DNA of 16,462 nt from Planctomycetota bacterium (lineage in GTDB: Bacteria > Planctomycetota > PLA2 > JAEUHO01). The translations under genes were made by a program, and so were the position numbers. Location of the stretch: contig JARGNS010000021.1 of the NCBI GenBank assembly GCA_029213105.1, positions 1 through 16,462 of the forward strand, given 5' to 3'. This document shows, piece after piece, positions 1-8,088 of this stretch. The notes beneath the pieces are model-generated. The model searched no databases, had not been told where the DNA came from, and was given only the letters and a program-made list of their open reading frames with translations. Each line of letters opens with the position of its first letter. Position 1 is the first letter of the stretch.

Positions 1-1
1 C

Positions 2-1156
2 GGGACCGTCGACGACGAGGAGGCCCAGGCCGAACACGACGAACTCGAGACGCTGGTCCACGCCCTCGAGGCGTTTTCCGCCAGGGACCCCGCCGGCCCG
101 CTCGAGAGCGTGCGCGAGCGCCGGGCGGACGCGTTGATTCTCCTCAACCAGCACATCCAGGCCACATCGAACGAGCACCCGTGGGAGCCCGTGCAGGCGG
201 CACTGTCGACCGACCTGCGCTTTCGGGGCTTCGAACTCAAACCGCAGGTGGGGCTCTGGCCGCTGGGCAAGGACCCGGTGTCGGGGCTGCAGGAGTTCTC
301 CGTGTCGGCCTCTGGGCCGCGGCCCGCCCGCGACGAGTCGGGCGTATTGGTGCACGACGACGTGCAGCGCGCCATCGTGCTTGTCTTGGTGCCGGGCGGC
401 ACGGTACGCCTTGGTGCCATGCGACCAGGTCCAGGCGGCGGCCCCCCGGGGGGAGCGAACGTGGATCCGATGGCCGCGCCCAGTGAGGGGCCTCCGCACG
501 ACGTCGCACTCGAGCCCTTCTTCCTATCCAAGTACGAACTGACCCAGGGGCAGTGGCTCGCTGTGATGGGGGAGAACCCGAGCTCGTGGGCTGTTGGGCG
601 CGGCGCCGCAGGACGGACCGTCACGAAGGATCATCCCGTCGAGTCGATTCCCTGGGCTGAGGCGCAGCACGGTCTCATGCGACTCGGGCTCGTGCTGCCC
701 ACAGAGGCCCAATGGGAGCATGCGGTTCGCGCCGGGACGTCCACGGCCTGGTGGAGCGGTGCCACGCAAGAGTCCATCAAGGGCAAGCTCAACATCGCGG
801 ACATGAGCGCGGTCAGGAACGGCGAGTCTTGGAGGAACAAGGCTTGGAAGGAACTCGATGACGGCTACGTCATCCATGCGCCGGTCGGCACGTTCCCGCC
901 CAACCCGTGGGGCTTCCACGAGACGCTCGGCAACGTGCGCGAGTGGTGCCTCGATCGCTACGGAACCTATCTCGCGCCCAGCCGGCCGGGGGATGGGCTG
1001 CGGATGGAGTTCTACGATCCCAACCTGGTCGTCACGCGGGGCGGAAGCTACAGCAGCCGTGTGATCCACAGTCGGGTGACCAGCCGGGGGCGAACGAACG
1101 CCGACGTGGCCGAGACCTGGGTCGGCATCCGGCCGGCGCGCGTCGTGGAGAAGTAG
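2..1156 (+). CDS. FGE-sulfatase (SUMF1-like) domain protein, 5' partial
   Basis: The frame is open to the left edge with no stop, so the start lies outside the window. The GTG at 110 is only an internal candidate and has no clear ribosome site. The C-terminal part, from about 380 to the stop, is a formylglycine-generating-enzyme/sulfatase-modifying-factor domain. It shows the PGGTVRLGA opening, a KYELTQGQW motif, LPTEAQWEHAVRAG, a GNVREWCLDRY block, a RGGSYSSR block and a GIRPAR ending. In true FGE two cysteines in the GGSYMCHRSYC region bind copper and do catalysis. Here both aligned positions are serine (codons 1055-1057 and 1070-1072), so formylglycine synthesis is unlikely and a binding or sensory role is more plausible. 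In Planctomycetota such domains often form the C-terminus of Ser/Thr kinases; the upstream part that would show this is missing. The family call is firm, the role unknown. Confidence 0.85.
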   Translation, partial: GTVDDEEAQAEHDELETLVHALEAFSARDPAGPLESVRERRADALILLNQHIQATSNEHPWEPVQAALSTDLRFRGFELKPQVGLWPLGKDPVSGLQEFSVSASGPRPARDESGVLVHDDVQRAIVLVLVPGGTVRLGAMRPGPGGGPPGGANVDPMAAPSEGPPHDVALEPFFLSKYELTQGQWLAVMGENPSSWAVGRGAAGRTVTKDHPVESIPWAEAQHGLMRLGLVLPTEAQWEHAVRAGTSTAWWSGATQESIKGKLNIADMSAVRNGESWRNKAWKELDDGYVIHAPVGTFPPNPWGFHETLGNVREWCLDRYGTYLAPSRPGDGLRMEFYDPNLVVTRGGSYSSRVIHSRVTSRGRTNADVAETWVGIRPARVVEK

Positions 1157-1159
1157 GGG

Positions 1160-3697
1160 CTAGGGGACCTGACGCCGCGCTGCGCGGAAGGTGACGAAGC
1201 CCCAGTCGTCCACGCCGGCGGCTCCGCAGGTGGCGTTCACGTCCACGCCGGTCTGTCGCGGCATGGGTATGCGGCCGATCCACCAGGGCTGGCGCGGGTC
1301 GCGCACGTCGATCACGCAGATCGGACCTCCCGTGGCGACGTACGCGAAGCCGTGGGCCACGGTCAGACTGCTGTGGCGGAAGCCCGACGTGAGCTCGTGG
1401 CCGGTGACGACCGGATTCGCCGGATCGCTGACGTCGACGACCTCGAGGCGACCGCCGATGAGGTCGTTGAGGTTGAAGCCGCCGATCAACAGCATGTCGT
1501 TCGGCATCTCGGCGAGCAGTCCCGGCCGTCCCCCGAGCGGGCGGGGACCGATCGCGGTGGTCTGGGTGAGGTTCGCCGGATCGCTGATGTCGATCACGCG
1601 CGTGTAGCCGCCGGAGTAGCGGTCTGCCACGTAGGCGAGATCGCCGAAGAGCGCCACGTCACCCGGGACGGTCATGCCGTAGGTGCCGAGCACCTGCGGG
1701 GCAAGTGGGTCGGAGAGGTCGAGGATGGCGAATTCCTGGTTCAACGCCGTGTAGATGCGATCCCCGCGCGCGTGGAGGCTGCGGTGCCTGCCGGGCATGC
1801 TCCCCACATGGGTGGGTGCGTCCGGGTCGCTGACATCGTAGATCTGCATGTTTCCGAAGCTCGAACCCGTGTAGAGCTTCGTACCGATCCGTTCCAGGTG
1901 GTCGGCGGTGCCTGCTTCGTTGATGCCACGTGCGACCGGTGCACGCGGGTCGACGACGTCGTAGACTTGGATCCCGCGGAAGGTCGAGAGGTAGCAGAGG
2001 TCGCCGTCGAAGAGCGTGCGCTTGGCTGCGCTCCCGTTGTTTACGAACGTGCGCGAGAGAATCGGCTCGGGCCGCTGGAGGAGGTCCAGGCTGTAGGCGC
2101 TGACCTGTTCGGGCTGGAACACGATCAGCCCATGGGTCGTGACGGCCGCGGCATCCGCGCGGCCGATCCTGCCCATCTCGTCGACCGGCGGCGTTGTGAT
2201 GGAACCGATGGACACGGGGTCCCAGGGATCGTGGATGTCGATGCACTCGACCGTCCCGTCCCAGTGCGTCACCACGATGAAGTCCCCGTACATGCGCGCA
2301 TCGGGCGACCAGTTCTGCGACTGCAGCGTGAACTCGCCAGTCAACTTGGTCGCGTTGTTGTCGCGTACGTCCAGATGACCCAGGTGGCCGATGCTTACGA
2401 CCTGAGCTGACTGCGGGCCCGTCGCGACCACGGACATGATGCTCCCCGTGTGCGAACCGCCGACTCCCGGGGTCGGAGCGAGCGGGTTGCTGAGGTCGAA
2501 GGCGTAGGACTGCGTCCCGGCCGGGTCCCCTGCGGCGAAGAGCGTGCCGCCACGCGCGGAAACCGAGTGGCAGGGCGCATGGAAGGGGGCCCCTACTTCG
2601 GTCAGGTTCTCCGGATCCGAGATGTCGACCATGCGGATGCCCTCGGACGCCATGGCCAGGTAGGCGATGTCCCCCGCGATGGTGATCTGCTCGCCCTGGG
2701 CGTCCGGGGTGAGTTGGAGAGCGTCGAGGGTGCGCGGCTCGATCGGGTCGCTGATGTCGAAGGACTCGATCCCCCGGAAGGTAAGCGCGTAGAGCACCCC
2801 ATCCTTCACCGCCATGTCCCGCGCATCGTCGTTCGTTCGTAGCGTGCCCACGTGGCGCGGCTCGTCGCTGATAGGCGGGTAGTAGTGGTAGATGAGCACG
2901 CCCGACGGCGCGGCGACATAGGCGTACTCGTCTACCCCAAGGCTGCGTGCGACCTGGACACCCGGTGCGGTCGTGGTGTTGATCCCCATGAGCTGCGGCA
3001 GCTTCGGCTCGGTGGCGCGCAGGAGCTCGTGGTAGGGAATCGGATCGCCTGCGAAGATCTGCCGGAGCGCCACCTCCGCGTCGGCCGCAGCGATCATGGC
3101 GTCCACCGCACCCGTCTGGTCCGCGGCTACGTCCGCGCTGTCTTCGACCTCGTTGCCGTCGACATCGTCGGTGAGCAGGCAACGTGCGCGCTGCTCGAGC
3201 TGGACGATCACGTCAGCGACCGGCGAGCTGGTGGCGAGCAGGTGGCGCAGGCGTAGGTAGATCGCCGTGGTCGCGAGGCTCACGGTGGCGGTCTCCGCCT
3301 CGATCTGCTCGGGTCGGAACAGTCCGTAGAACGCGCCCTGGTTTGCCTGGTCCGGGCCGTCGGGCGAGGTGCCTACGCCGCCGCGAACGCGTACGACAAT
3401 CAGGGTGTCCGGCGTGACGAGATAGCGGGGCACGCCGAAGGAACCGTCGTCGACGGTGGGGACGATGTGGCGCGGGCCCTGGCCCAGCGTCTCGTAGGTG
3501 TAGATGTCGACCGCCGCCCCGACGAGGCCGTCGAAGGCCGTGAACACCTGGTAGACGGGGCCGTCGAAGACGACCGGCGCATTCGAGACGCTGCCGGCTT
3601 CGCCGACGCCGCCTCCGCCGCCCCCGCAGGCAGGCATGCAGAGCAGGGCGAGGCCCAGCAGGGCTCCCAGGGCTGTGAATCGGGCTTGGCTTCGCAT
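1160..3697 (-). CDS. LVIVD-repeat beta-propeller lipoprotein
   Basis: This is an 845-aa protein. The start chosen is the ATG at 3697, because GGAGGA lies 6 bases upstream and a lipoprotein signal begins there; the open frame runs further up to 3943 but without a signal. Residues 1-23 are a signal peptide ending MPAC, so C24 is probably lipidated, followed by a poly-Gly linker. Residues about 30-250 are an unassigned domain with an acidic, EF-hand/dockerin-like loop (DDVDGNEVED, residues 177-186). From about 260 to the end there are 11 clear LVIVD-type repeats of the form (V/F)D(I/V)SDPxxP, plus about two degenerate ones, consistent with one or two surface beta-propellers. Such proteins are exported and membrane-anchored, and a binding or scaffolding role is likely, but the ligand is unknown. 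The stop lies 3 bp from that of the convergent upstream gene. The leader carries three dyads that could regulate it. Confidence 0.9.
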   Translation of the reverse strand: MRSQARFTALGALLGLALLCMPACGGGGGGVGEAGSVSNAPVVFDGPVYQVFTAFDGLVGAAVDIYTYETLGQGPRHIVPTVDDGSFGVPRYLVTPDTLIVVRVRGGVGTSPDGPDQANQGAFYGLFRPEQIEAETATVSLATTAIYLRLRHLLATSSPVADVIVQLEQRARCLLTDDVDGNEVEDSADVAADQTGAVDAMIAAADAEVALRQIFAGDPIPYHELLRATEPKLPQLMGINTTTAPGVQVARSLGVDEYAYVAAPSGVLIYHYYPPISDEPRHVGTLRTNDDARDMAVKDGVLYALTFRGIESFDISDPIEPRTLDALQLTPDAQGEQITIAGDIAYLAMASEGIRMVDISDPENLTEVGAPFHAPCHSVSARGGTLFAAGDPAGTQSYAFDLSNPLAPTPGVGGSHTGSIMSVVATGPQSAQVVSIGHLGHLDVRDNNATKLTGEFTLQSQNWSPDARMYGDFIVVTHWDGTVECIDIHDPWDPVSIGSITTPPVDEMGRIGRADAAAVTTHGLIVFQPEQVSAYSLDLLQRPEPILSRTFVNNGSAAKRTLFDGDLCYLSTFRGIQVYDVVDPRAPVARGINEAGTADHLERIGTKLYTGSSFGNMQIYDVSDPDAPTHVGSMPGRHRSLHARGDRIYTALNQEFAILDLSDPLAPQVLGTYGMTVPGDVALFGDLAYVADRYSGGYTRVIDISDPANLTQTTAIGPRPLGGRPGLLAEMPNDMLLIGGFNLNDLIGGRLEVVDVSDPANPVVTGHELTSGFRHSSLTVAHGFAYVATGGPICVIDVRDPRQPWWIGRIPMPRQTGVDVNATCGAAGVDDWGFVTFRAARRQVP

Positions 3698-3739
3698 GGC
3701 TCGTCCTCCGGGTGGTTCCACCGGGGGGCTCTGCGCGAA

Positions 3740-3756
3740 GCGGACGGAGAGTCCGC
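3740..3756 (-). promoter_or_regulatory. Leader hairpin, 6-bp stem
   Basis: GCGGAC and GTCCGC flank a 5-nt loop. It lies about 43 bases upstream of the lipoprotein ATG and is the closest of three consecutive dyads. No U-run follows, so it is not an intrinsic terminator. Alone it could easily be chance. Confidence 0.35.
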
Positions 3757-3764
3757 AGACATTT

Positions 3765-3787
3765 TCCCGGGCATGCCGAGCCCGGGA
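3765..3787 (-). promoter_or_regulatory. Leader hairpin, 8-bp GC-rich stem
   Basis: TCCCGGGC and GCCCGGGA flank a 7-nt loop. Read on the minus strand it is followed by AAAAT, not T-rich sequence, so it does not look like a terminator for the lipoprotein transcript. It could be a leader structure or part of a protein-binding site. Confidence 0.4.
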
Positions 3788-3791
3788 GTGC

Positions 3792-3830
3792 TGTTCGATA
3801 CTGGTGAGGCTCGCGCGCAAGTATCGAACA
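3792..3830 (-). promoter_or_regulatory. 11-bp inverted repeat, candidate operator or leader stem
   Basis: TGTTCGATACT at 3792-3802 is matched exactly by AGTATCGAACA at 3820-3830, with a 17-base spacer. The arms are much less GC-rich than their surroundings, which favours a selected site over GC-driven chance. The arm centres are about 28 bp apart. It lies 95-133 bp upstream of the lipoprotein start. A second short pairing (CTGGT at 3801-3805 with ACCAG at 3831-3835) partly overlaps it and would compete. A dimeric repressor site or a structured leader would both fit. No matching regulator gene is recognised. Confidence 0.5.
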
Positions 3831-4072
3831 ACCAGCCCGTGCTCCGCATCCCCTGATCTCGCTCCCCTTCGCGTCCTGGACTCTCGGGTTCGGATGGGAT
3901 GGAGCGATCGAGATGGCGTGCCGGAGGAAACGTGTGCATGCACGGGCGTGGGGACGCGGCATGCCCCGGCGCGGGCAGGGGCGCTCCAGGCGCCCGTGCG
4001 GCTCGCGAGGGAGGTCGGGCAGGCCTCCCGCGGTCCGTGGGTGCCCGTGGGGTGGGGGTGGCCGCTGGGGCA

Positions 4073-4100
4073 GGGCCTCGCTCGCGGGGTGGTTCGAATC
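4073..4100 (+). promoter_or_regulatory. 28-bp element, copy 1, upstream of formimidoyltransferase
   Basis: It matches 8706-8733 at 23 of 28 positions without gaps, sharing GGGCC, then GCT.GCGGG.TGGTT.GAATC. It ends 86 bp before the ATG at 4187. The GGTTCGAATC part resembles a tRNA T-arm, but no tRNA can be folded around it. A promoter or a shared regulator site is possible. Confidence 0.35.
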
Positions 4101-4186
4101 GTCTAGCCGCCTCCAACGGTCGGTGCTCGCGCGGCTGGGGCGTAGGGTGTGCGCCTGCCGACGAGGGTCGGCGTGAGGAGACCAGC

Positions 4187-5854
4187 ATGACGCGTCTGAT
4201 TGAGTGCGTGCCCAACTTCAGCGAGGGACGCGACGAGGCTGTCATCGCCCAGATCACCGCCGCGATCGAGGCCGTGGACGGCGTCACCCTGCTCGACGTC
4301 GATCCCGGCCGGGCCACGAATCGGACCGTGGTGACCTTCGTCGGGGAGCCCGAGCCGGTCATCGAGGCCGCGGTGCAGGCCGGCCACAAGGCCGCCGAGC
4401 TCATCGACATGAGCCGCCACGAAGGCGAGCACCCGCGCTTCGGCTGCATGGACGTCTGCCCGCTCGTCCCCGTCGCCGGCGTGACGATGGAAGAGACCGT
4501 CCTGCACGCGCAGACCCTCGCCAGGCGGCTCGGCGAGGAGGTCGGGCTCACGATCGACTGCTACGAGACTCCCGCGACGCGGCCGGAGCGCCGCAACCTC
4601 GCCGAGGTCCGCTCGGGGGAGTACGAGGGGCTGGCCGCGAAGCTCGGCGACCCCGACTGGCAGCCCGACTTCGGGCCAGGCACGTTCAATGCGCGCTCGG
4701 GTGCCACGGCCGTGAGCGCGCGCGACTTCCTCGTCGCCTACAACGTGAACCTGAACACGACCTCCACGCGACGTGCCAATGCGATCGCGTTCGACGTTCG
4801 CGAGAAGGGCCGCATCAAGCGCGAGCCCCCGCTCGTCGGGGACGTCGTGAAGGACGCCGACGGCAACCCCGTGTCGACCCCTGGCAGCCTCACGTGCGTG
4901 AAGGGCATCGGCTGGTTCATCGATGAGTACGGGATCGCACAGATCTCCCTCAACCTCACGAACATCTCGGTCACGCCGGTGCACGTCGCATTCGACGAGT
5001 GCTCCGAGAAGGCCCGTGCGCGCGGCATCCGCGTGACCGGTTCGGAGCTCGTGGGCTTGATTCCCTTGAACGCGATGCTGGAAGCCGGGCGCCACTACCT
5101 GCGCAAGCAGCAGCGCTCGACGGGCGTCTCCGACGCCGAACTCGTGAAGATCGCCGTGCGCTCGATGGGGCTCGACGACCTCGCGCCCTTCGACCCGCGC
5201 GAGAAGATCATCGAGTACGCCATCCGCGACAAGGACACCACGCAACTCGTCGACTTGTCGGTGCGCGGCTTCACCGAAGAGACGGCGTCGGAGTCGCCCG
5301 CCCCGGGCGGCGGCTCCGTCAGCGCGTCCGTGGGCGCCCTGGGTGCGGCGCTCGGAACGATGGTCGCCAACCTCTCGAGCCACAAGCGCGGCTGGGACGA
5401 TCGCTGGGAGGAGTTCAGCGAGCACGCCGAGCGCGGCAAGGCCGCCTACGCCGAACTGCTCGACCTCGTCGACAAGGACACCGAGGCCTTCCATGGCATC
5501 GTGGCCGCCTGGCGGAGCGATCCCGAGGTCCGGGATGAGGCGATCCAGGCCGCGACGCGCCAGGCGATCGAGATCCCCTTGCGCGTCATGCAGGCGGCCC
5601 TCGACTCGATGGACCTCATGCGCGCCATGGCGGGGGAGGGCCTGGCCGCTTCCGCGTCCGATGCCGGCGTGGGGGTGCTGTGCGCCCGCACGGCCGTCCT
5701 CGGCGCGGGGCTCAACGTCCGCATCAATGCGAAGGACCTCAGCGACGAGGCCGAGCGCCGCGCCTACCTTCAGCGCGCCGGCGAACTGACCGCGGCCGCC
5801 GTCGCCGCCGAAGCGGAGATCCTGGCGCTCGTCGAGAGCCGCCTGGAGTCCTGA
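4187..5854 (+). CDS. ftcD: Bifunctional glutamate formimidoyltransferase / formimidoyl-THF cyclodeaminase
   Basis: This is a 555-aa cytosolic enzyme. The start is the ATG at 4187, preceded by GAGGAG 6 bases upstream; the conserved N-terminus (LIECVPNFSEGRD) begins directly there. Residues 1 to about 330 are the formimidoyltransferase domain, moving the formimino group of N-formimino-L-glutamate to tetrahydrofolate. The block HEGEHPRFGCMDVCPLVPV contains H82, which has the same number as the catalytic histidine of the porcine enzyme. Residues from about 355 to the end are the cyclodeaminase domain, with the SPAPGGGSVSAS signature, giving 5,10-methenyl-THF and ammonia. The length matches the fused animal-type enzyme (about 540 aa). 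No hutH, hutU or hutI gene lies nearby, so it appears to be a single-gene unit for histidine breakdown and one-carbon supply. Its codons end almost always in G or C. Confidence 0.95.
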   Translation: MTRLIECVPNFSEGRDEAVIAQITAAIEAVDGVTLLDVDPGRATNRTVVTFVGEPEPVIEAAVQAGHKAAELIDMSRHEGEHPRFGCMDVCPLVPVAGVTMEETVLHAQTLARRLGEEVGLTIDCYETPATRPERRNLAEVRSGEYEGLAAKLGDPDWQPDFGPGTFNARSGATAVSARDFLVAYNVNLNTTSTRRANAIAFDVREKGRIKREPPLVGDVVKDADGNPVSTPGSLTCVKGIGWFIDEYGIAQISLNLTNISVTPVHVAFDECSEKARARGIRVTGSELVGLIPLNAMLEAGRHYLRKQQRSTGVSDAELVKIAVRSMGLDDLAPFDPREKIIEYAIRDKDTTQLVDLSVRGFTEETASESPAPGGGSVSASVGALGAALGTMVANLSSHKRGWDDRWEEFSEHAERGKAAYAELLDLVDKDTEAFHGIVAAWRSDPEVRDEAIQAATRQAIEIPLRVMQAALDSMDLMRAMAGEGLAASASDAGVGVLCARTAVLGAGLNVRINAKDLSDEAERRAYLQRAGELTAAAVAAEAEILALVESRLES

Positions 5855-5889
5855 GCGGGCTCGCGCGCGCCCCAGCCACGACGCGTAGC

Positions 5890-5904
5890 GCCTCGGCCCG
5901 AGGC
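5890..5904. terminator. Possible bidirectional stem between convergent genes
   Basis: GCCTCG-GCC-CGAGGC forms a 6-bp stem with a 3-nt loop, 35 bp after the formimidoyltransferase stop and about 100 bp from the receptor stop. A 13-bp palindrome GCAGGAGTCCTGC follows at 5985-5997. Neither has a T-run, so they are not classical intrinsic terminators. They are listed because convergent genes need transcription to end here. Confidence 0.25.
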
Positions 5905-6003
5905 AGACGCTCGGACGCGCCGTGTCCCGTCGGCCGGATCGTACCGGGCCTCTGCGTGTGCCTGTCCACGAGCGTGGGGGCCATGCAGGAGTCCTGCGAA
6001 GGC

Positions 6004-8058
6004 CTAGAGGTCCTTGCGGAGGCCGAAGAGGAACGACCGTCCGCGTAGGGGCGCGAGGTCCTTCAGGAACGAGCTGTGGACGCGGGCTTCCTCATCGAGC
6101 AGGTTCAGCGCGCGCAGGTAGAGCACCGGGCCCTTGGGCCGACTTCGCATGATCTGGTAGGTGATCCCCCCGTCGAGCATCGTGTAGCCGTCGGTCGGCA
6201 ACTCGAACGCGGCGATCTTGTCCTGCTTCGTGACCCGCACCAGGCGTAGATCCCCACCCCAGCGGCCGAGTTGGGCCACGGCGCTGATGCCGAACCGGAA
6301 GGGGGGGATGCGTGGCAGGTGAGAGTTCTGCGAGCGATTGCGGCCCTGGACCCAATCGGCCAGCACCTCGATACTCACCGTGCGACCCGGCCGACGAACG
6401 ACGTGGAAGGCCCCGCGCAACTCGGCGCCGTAGAAGTACGCGTCGATGGCGCGGAACTCGTACGCCGGCAGCATGTCGATCACGACGCCGTTGGGGATGA
6501 GCTCGATGTAGTCCGAGTAGCGGCTGTAGAAGCCCGTGACCTCCCCGGAGAATCTCCGGCTGTCGTGTCGGAAGGCGACGTCGAGTCCGACGGATCGCTC
6601 GGGGTCGAGGTTGGGATCACCGATCTCGTATTGCTGGGTTGCGACGTGGCCACCATCGGCAAACAGTTCCGTCGAGGTCGGTGCGCGCTCGGTGTAGGTG
6701 ATGTTGGCGGAGGCGGCGGAGTTCCGGCCCACCTGCTGCACGGCGCCGACGGAGGCATTGAAGGTCGTGAACCTGCGGGTCGTCGGTCCGTCCACATGGT
6801 CGAACTGGGCGCGGGCGCCCCCCGTGAGGCTCGTGCCGCGTGCGACGGCCCACCGCTCGATCAAGTAGATCGAACCCCTCGTCGTCTGCGAGGGGGGGAT
6901 GAACGCCTCGTCGCCGATGGCCTCGAGATCGACGTAGCTGCCCTCCACACCCAGGGTGCCTTCCCAGCGACCGCGGCCGCCATGGCTGGCCTCCAGGCGA
7001 CCCTCGATCCCCTTGGACTGGAATACGGTGCCGACCTCACTGCCCTCGAACTCCGTGTGTTCGTAGTCCACGTAGGCGAAGGTGGCGTCGACGCGTTGGA
7101 TGAAGTTGCGCGGACGACGCAGGCCGCCGCGCACGTCGAGGCGGTAGCTCTCCAGTTCGATGCTGACCGGCTCGTCTTCCAGGTTCGGGACGCCGTAGTC
7201 GTGGCGGATGGCCGTAATCGACGCGCCGGCGAAGCCTCGTGACGTGGCATGGCTGCCGCCGACCGTGCCGCCCCGCGAGTCGACGAAACTCGAGGGCAGC
7301 GTGCCGTAGGGACCGGGGTCACCCGGCGTGGCCGCCCGCAAGGCCACCGACTTCGCAGAGCCGGGAATCTCCATGTCGTCCGTACGTCGGAACCAACCCG
7401 CGGCGTGGTAGGTCATCGCGCCCCGCCGCGCCTCGACCTCGAACACGCCGGCGCGCTCGTTGTCAGCCGTGCCCAAGCGCATGTCGAAGAGGCCACGGAC
7501 ACCCCCGGGAATCGGCTCGGAGGGGATGCGCCCGTCGATGAGATTCACCGCACCGCCGATGGCATTCCCGCCAAAGCGCAGGGCCGCGGGCCCGCGGACG
7601 ACCTCGGCGCTGCGGATCGTGAGTGGGTCGGCCGCGATCGCATGGTCCGGGCTCGTGTTGGACGCATCCAAGGTCCCGAGGCCCTCGTAGAGGATGCGCA
7701 CGCGGTCGCCGGCCAGACCTCGGATGATGGGGCGGCTCGCCCCGGGGGCGAAGGCGGTGTCGGCCACGCCGGGCTCGTATCGAAGCACCTCGCCGATGGT
7801 GGTGGCGCGGGCCCGCACCAGCCGATCGCCCGTCAAGGTGGACGCCGGCACCCACGCGTCGATCACGCGCAGCTCGGCGGCGGGCAGGAGGCTTCGGACT
7901 TCCTCCTGCACCCGCGGGGCCACGATCTCCTCGGTCTCCAGGACCTGGATGACGTCGTCGTCGTCGTCCTCCTGCGCGTGGGCGACGGCGGCGCCCCAGA
8001 CCAGGGCGAAGGCTGCCACGAGGGGGAAGAGGCGGGCGGCGCGGGGTCGTTCGAACAC
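6004..8058 (-). CDS. TonB-dependent outer-membrane receptor, ZnuD-like
   Basis: This is a 684-aa protein with a GTG start at 8058, preceded by GGAGAG 6 bases upstream. Residues 1-28 are a Sec signal ending AHA|Q. The mature N-terminus starts QEDDDDD, an unusual acidic run. A TonB plug domain covers about 60-180, with RGLAGDRVRIL (113-123), NTSPDHA (134-140) and RGPAALRFGGNAIGGAVNLI (155-174). The SPDHA...DP...EVVRGPAAL layout is typical of the ZnuD-type zinc/heme receptor subgroup. The remainder is a beta-barrel with alternating aromatic strands, ending GLRKDL. It would bring a scarce metal or its chelate across the outer membrane using TonB/ExbBD energy. A Fur-type operator lies 31 bp upstream and a broken Fur-family gene is divergent, supporting metal control. 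Zinc is the favoured substrate, but iron or cobalamin cannot be excluded from sequence alone. Confidence 0.9.
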   Translation of the reverse strand: MFERPRAARLFPLVAAFALVWGAAVAHAQEDDDDDVIQVLETEEIVAPRVQEEVRSLLPAAELRVIDAWVPASTLTGDRLVRARATTIGEVLRYEPGVADTAFAPGASRPIIRGLAGDRVRILYEGLGTLDASNTSPDHAIAADPLTIRSAEVVRGPAALRFGGNAIGGAVNLIDGRIPSEPIPGGVRGLFDMRLGTADNERAGVFEVEARRGAMTYHAAGWFRRTDDMEIPGSAKSVALRAATPGDPGPYGTLPSSFVDSRGGTVGGSHATSRGFAGASITAIRHDYGVPNLEDEPVSIELESYRLDVRGGLRRPRNFIQRVDATFAYVDYEHTEFEGSEVGTVFQSKGIEGRLEASHGGRGRWEGTLGVEGSYVDLEAIGDEAFIPPSQTTRGSIYLIERWAVARGTSLTGGARAQFDHVDGPTTRRFTTFNASVGAVQQVGRNSAASANITYTERAPTSTELFADGGHVATQQYEIGDPNLDPERSVGLDVAFRHDSRRFSGEVTGFYSRYSDYIELIPNGVVIDMLPAYEFRAIDAYFYGAELRGAFHVVRRPGRTVSIEVLADWVQGRNRSQNSHLPRIPPFRFGISAVAQLGRWGGDLRLVRVTKQDKIAAFELPTDGYTMLDGGITYQIMRSRPKGPVLYLRALNLLDEEARVHSSFLKDLAPLRGRSFLFGLRKDL

Positions 8059-8088
8059 GGTGCTCTCCGGGACGTTGGGAGCTAGAGT

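Larger units (their letters stand above)
3698..4186. other. Divergent intergenic region (489 bp)
   Basis: I see no convincing gene here. The open frames crossing it are GC-rich extensions of the flanking genes: 3899-4186 continues the formimidoyltransferase frame upstream, and 3698-3943 continues the lipoprotein frame. It holds the three dyads at 3740-3830 on the lipoprotein side and a 28-bp element at 4073-4100 on the formimidoyltransferase side, both listed separately. The stretch 3840-4070 is very GC-rich and shows nothing else I can support. Confidence 0.6.

Noticed and set aside
3698..3943. 82-codon N-terminal extension of the LVIVD lipoprotein
   Set aside because: The signal peptide, lipobox and GGAGGA site all point to the ATG at 3697; the extension would bury the signal peptide and covers the dyads.
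4080..4100. tRNA T-arm look-alike GGTTCGAATC
   Set aside because: The flanks do not form a 5-bp T-stem and no anticodon or acceptor stem can be placed upstream.
3899..4186. 96-codon N-terminal extension of the formimidoyltransferase
   Set aside because: The family N-terminus and a good ribosome site are at 4187; the upstream part is Arg/Gly-rich and without similarity.
4103..5494. Minus-strand open frame of 463 codons
   Set aside because: Shadow of the formimidoyltransferase/cyclodeaminase; no motifs, and it arises from strong GC bias at third positions.
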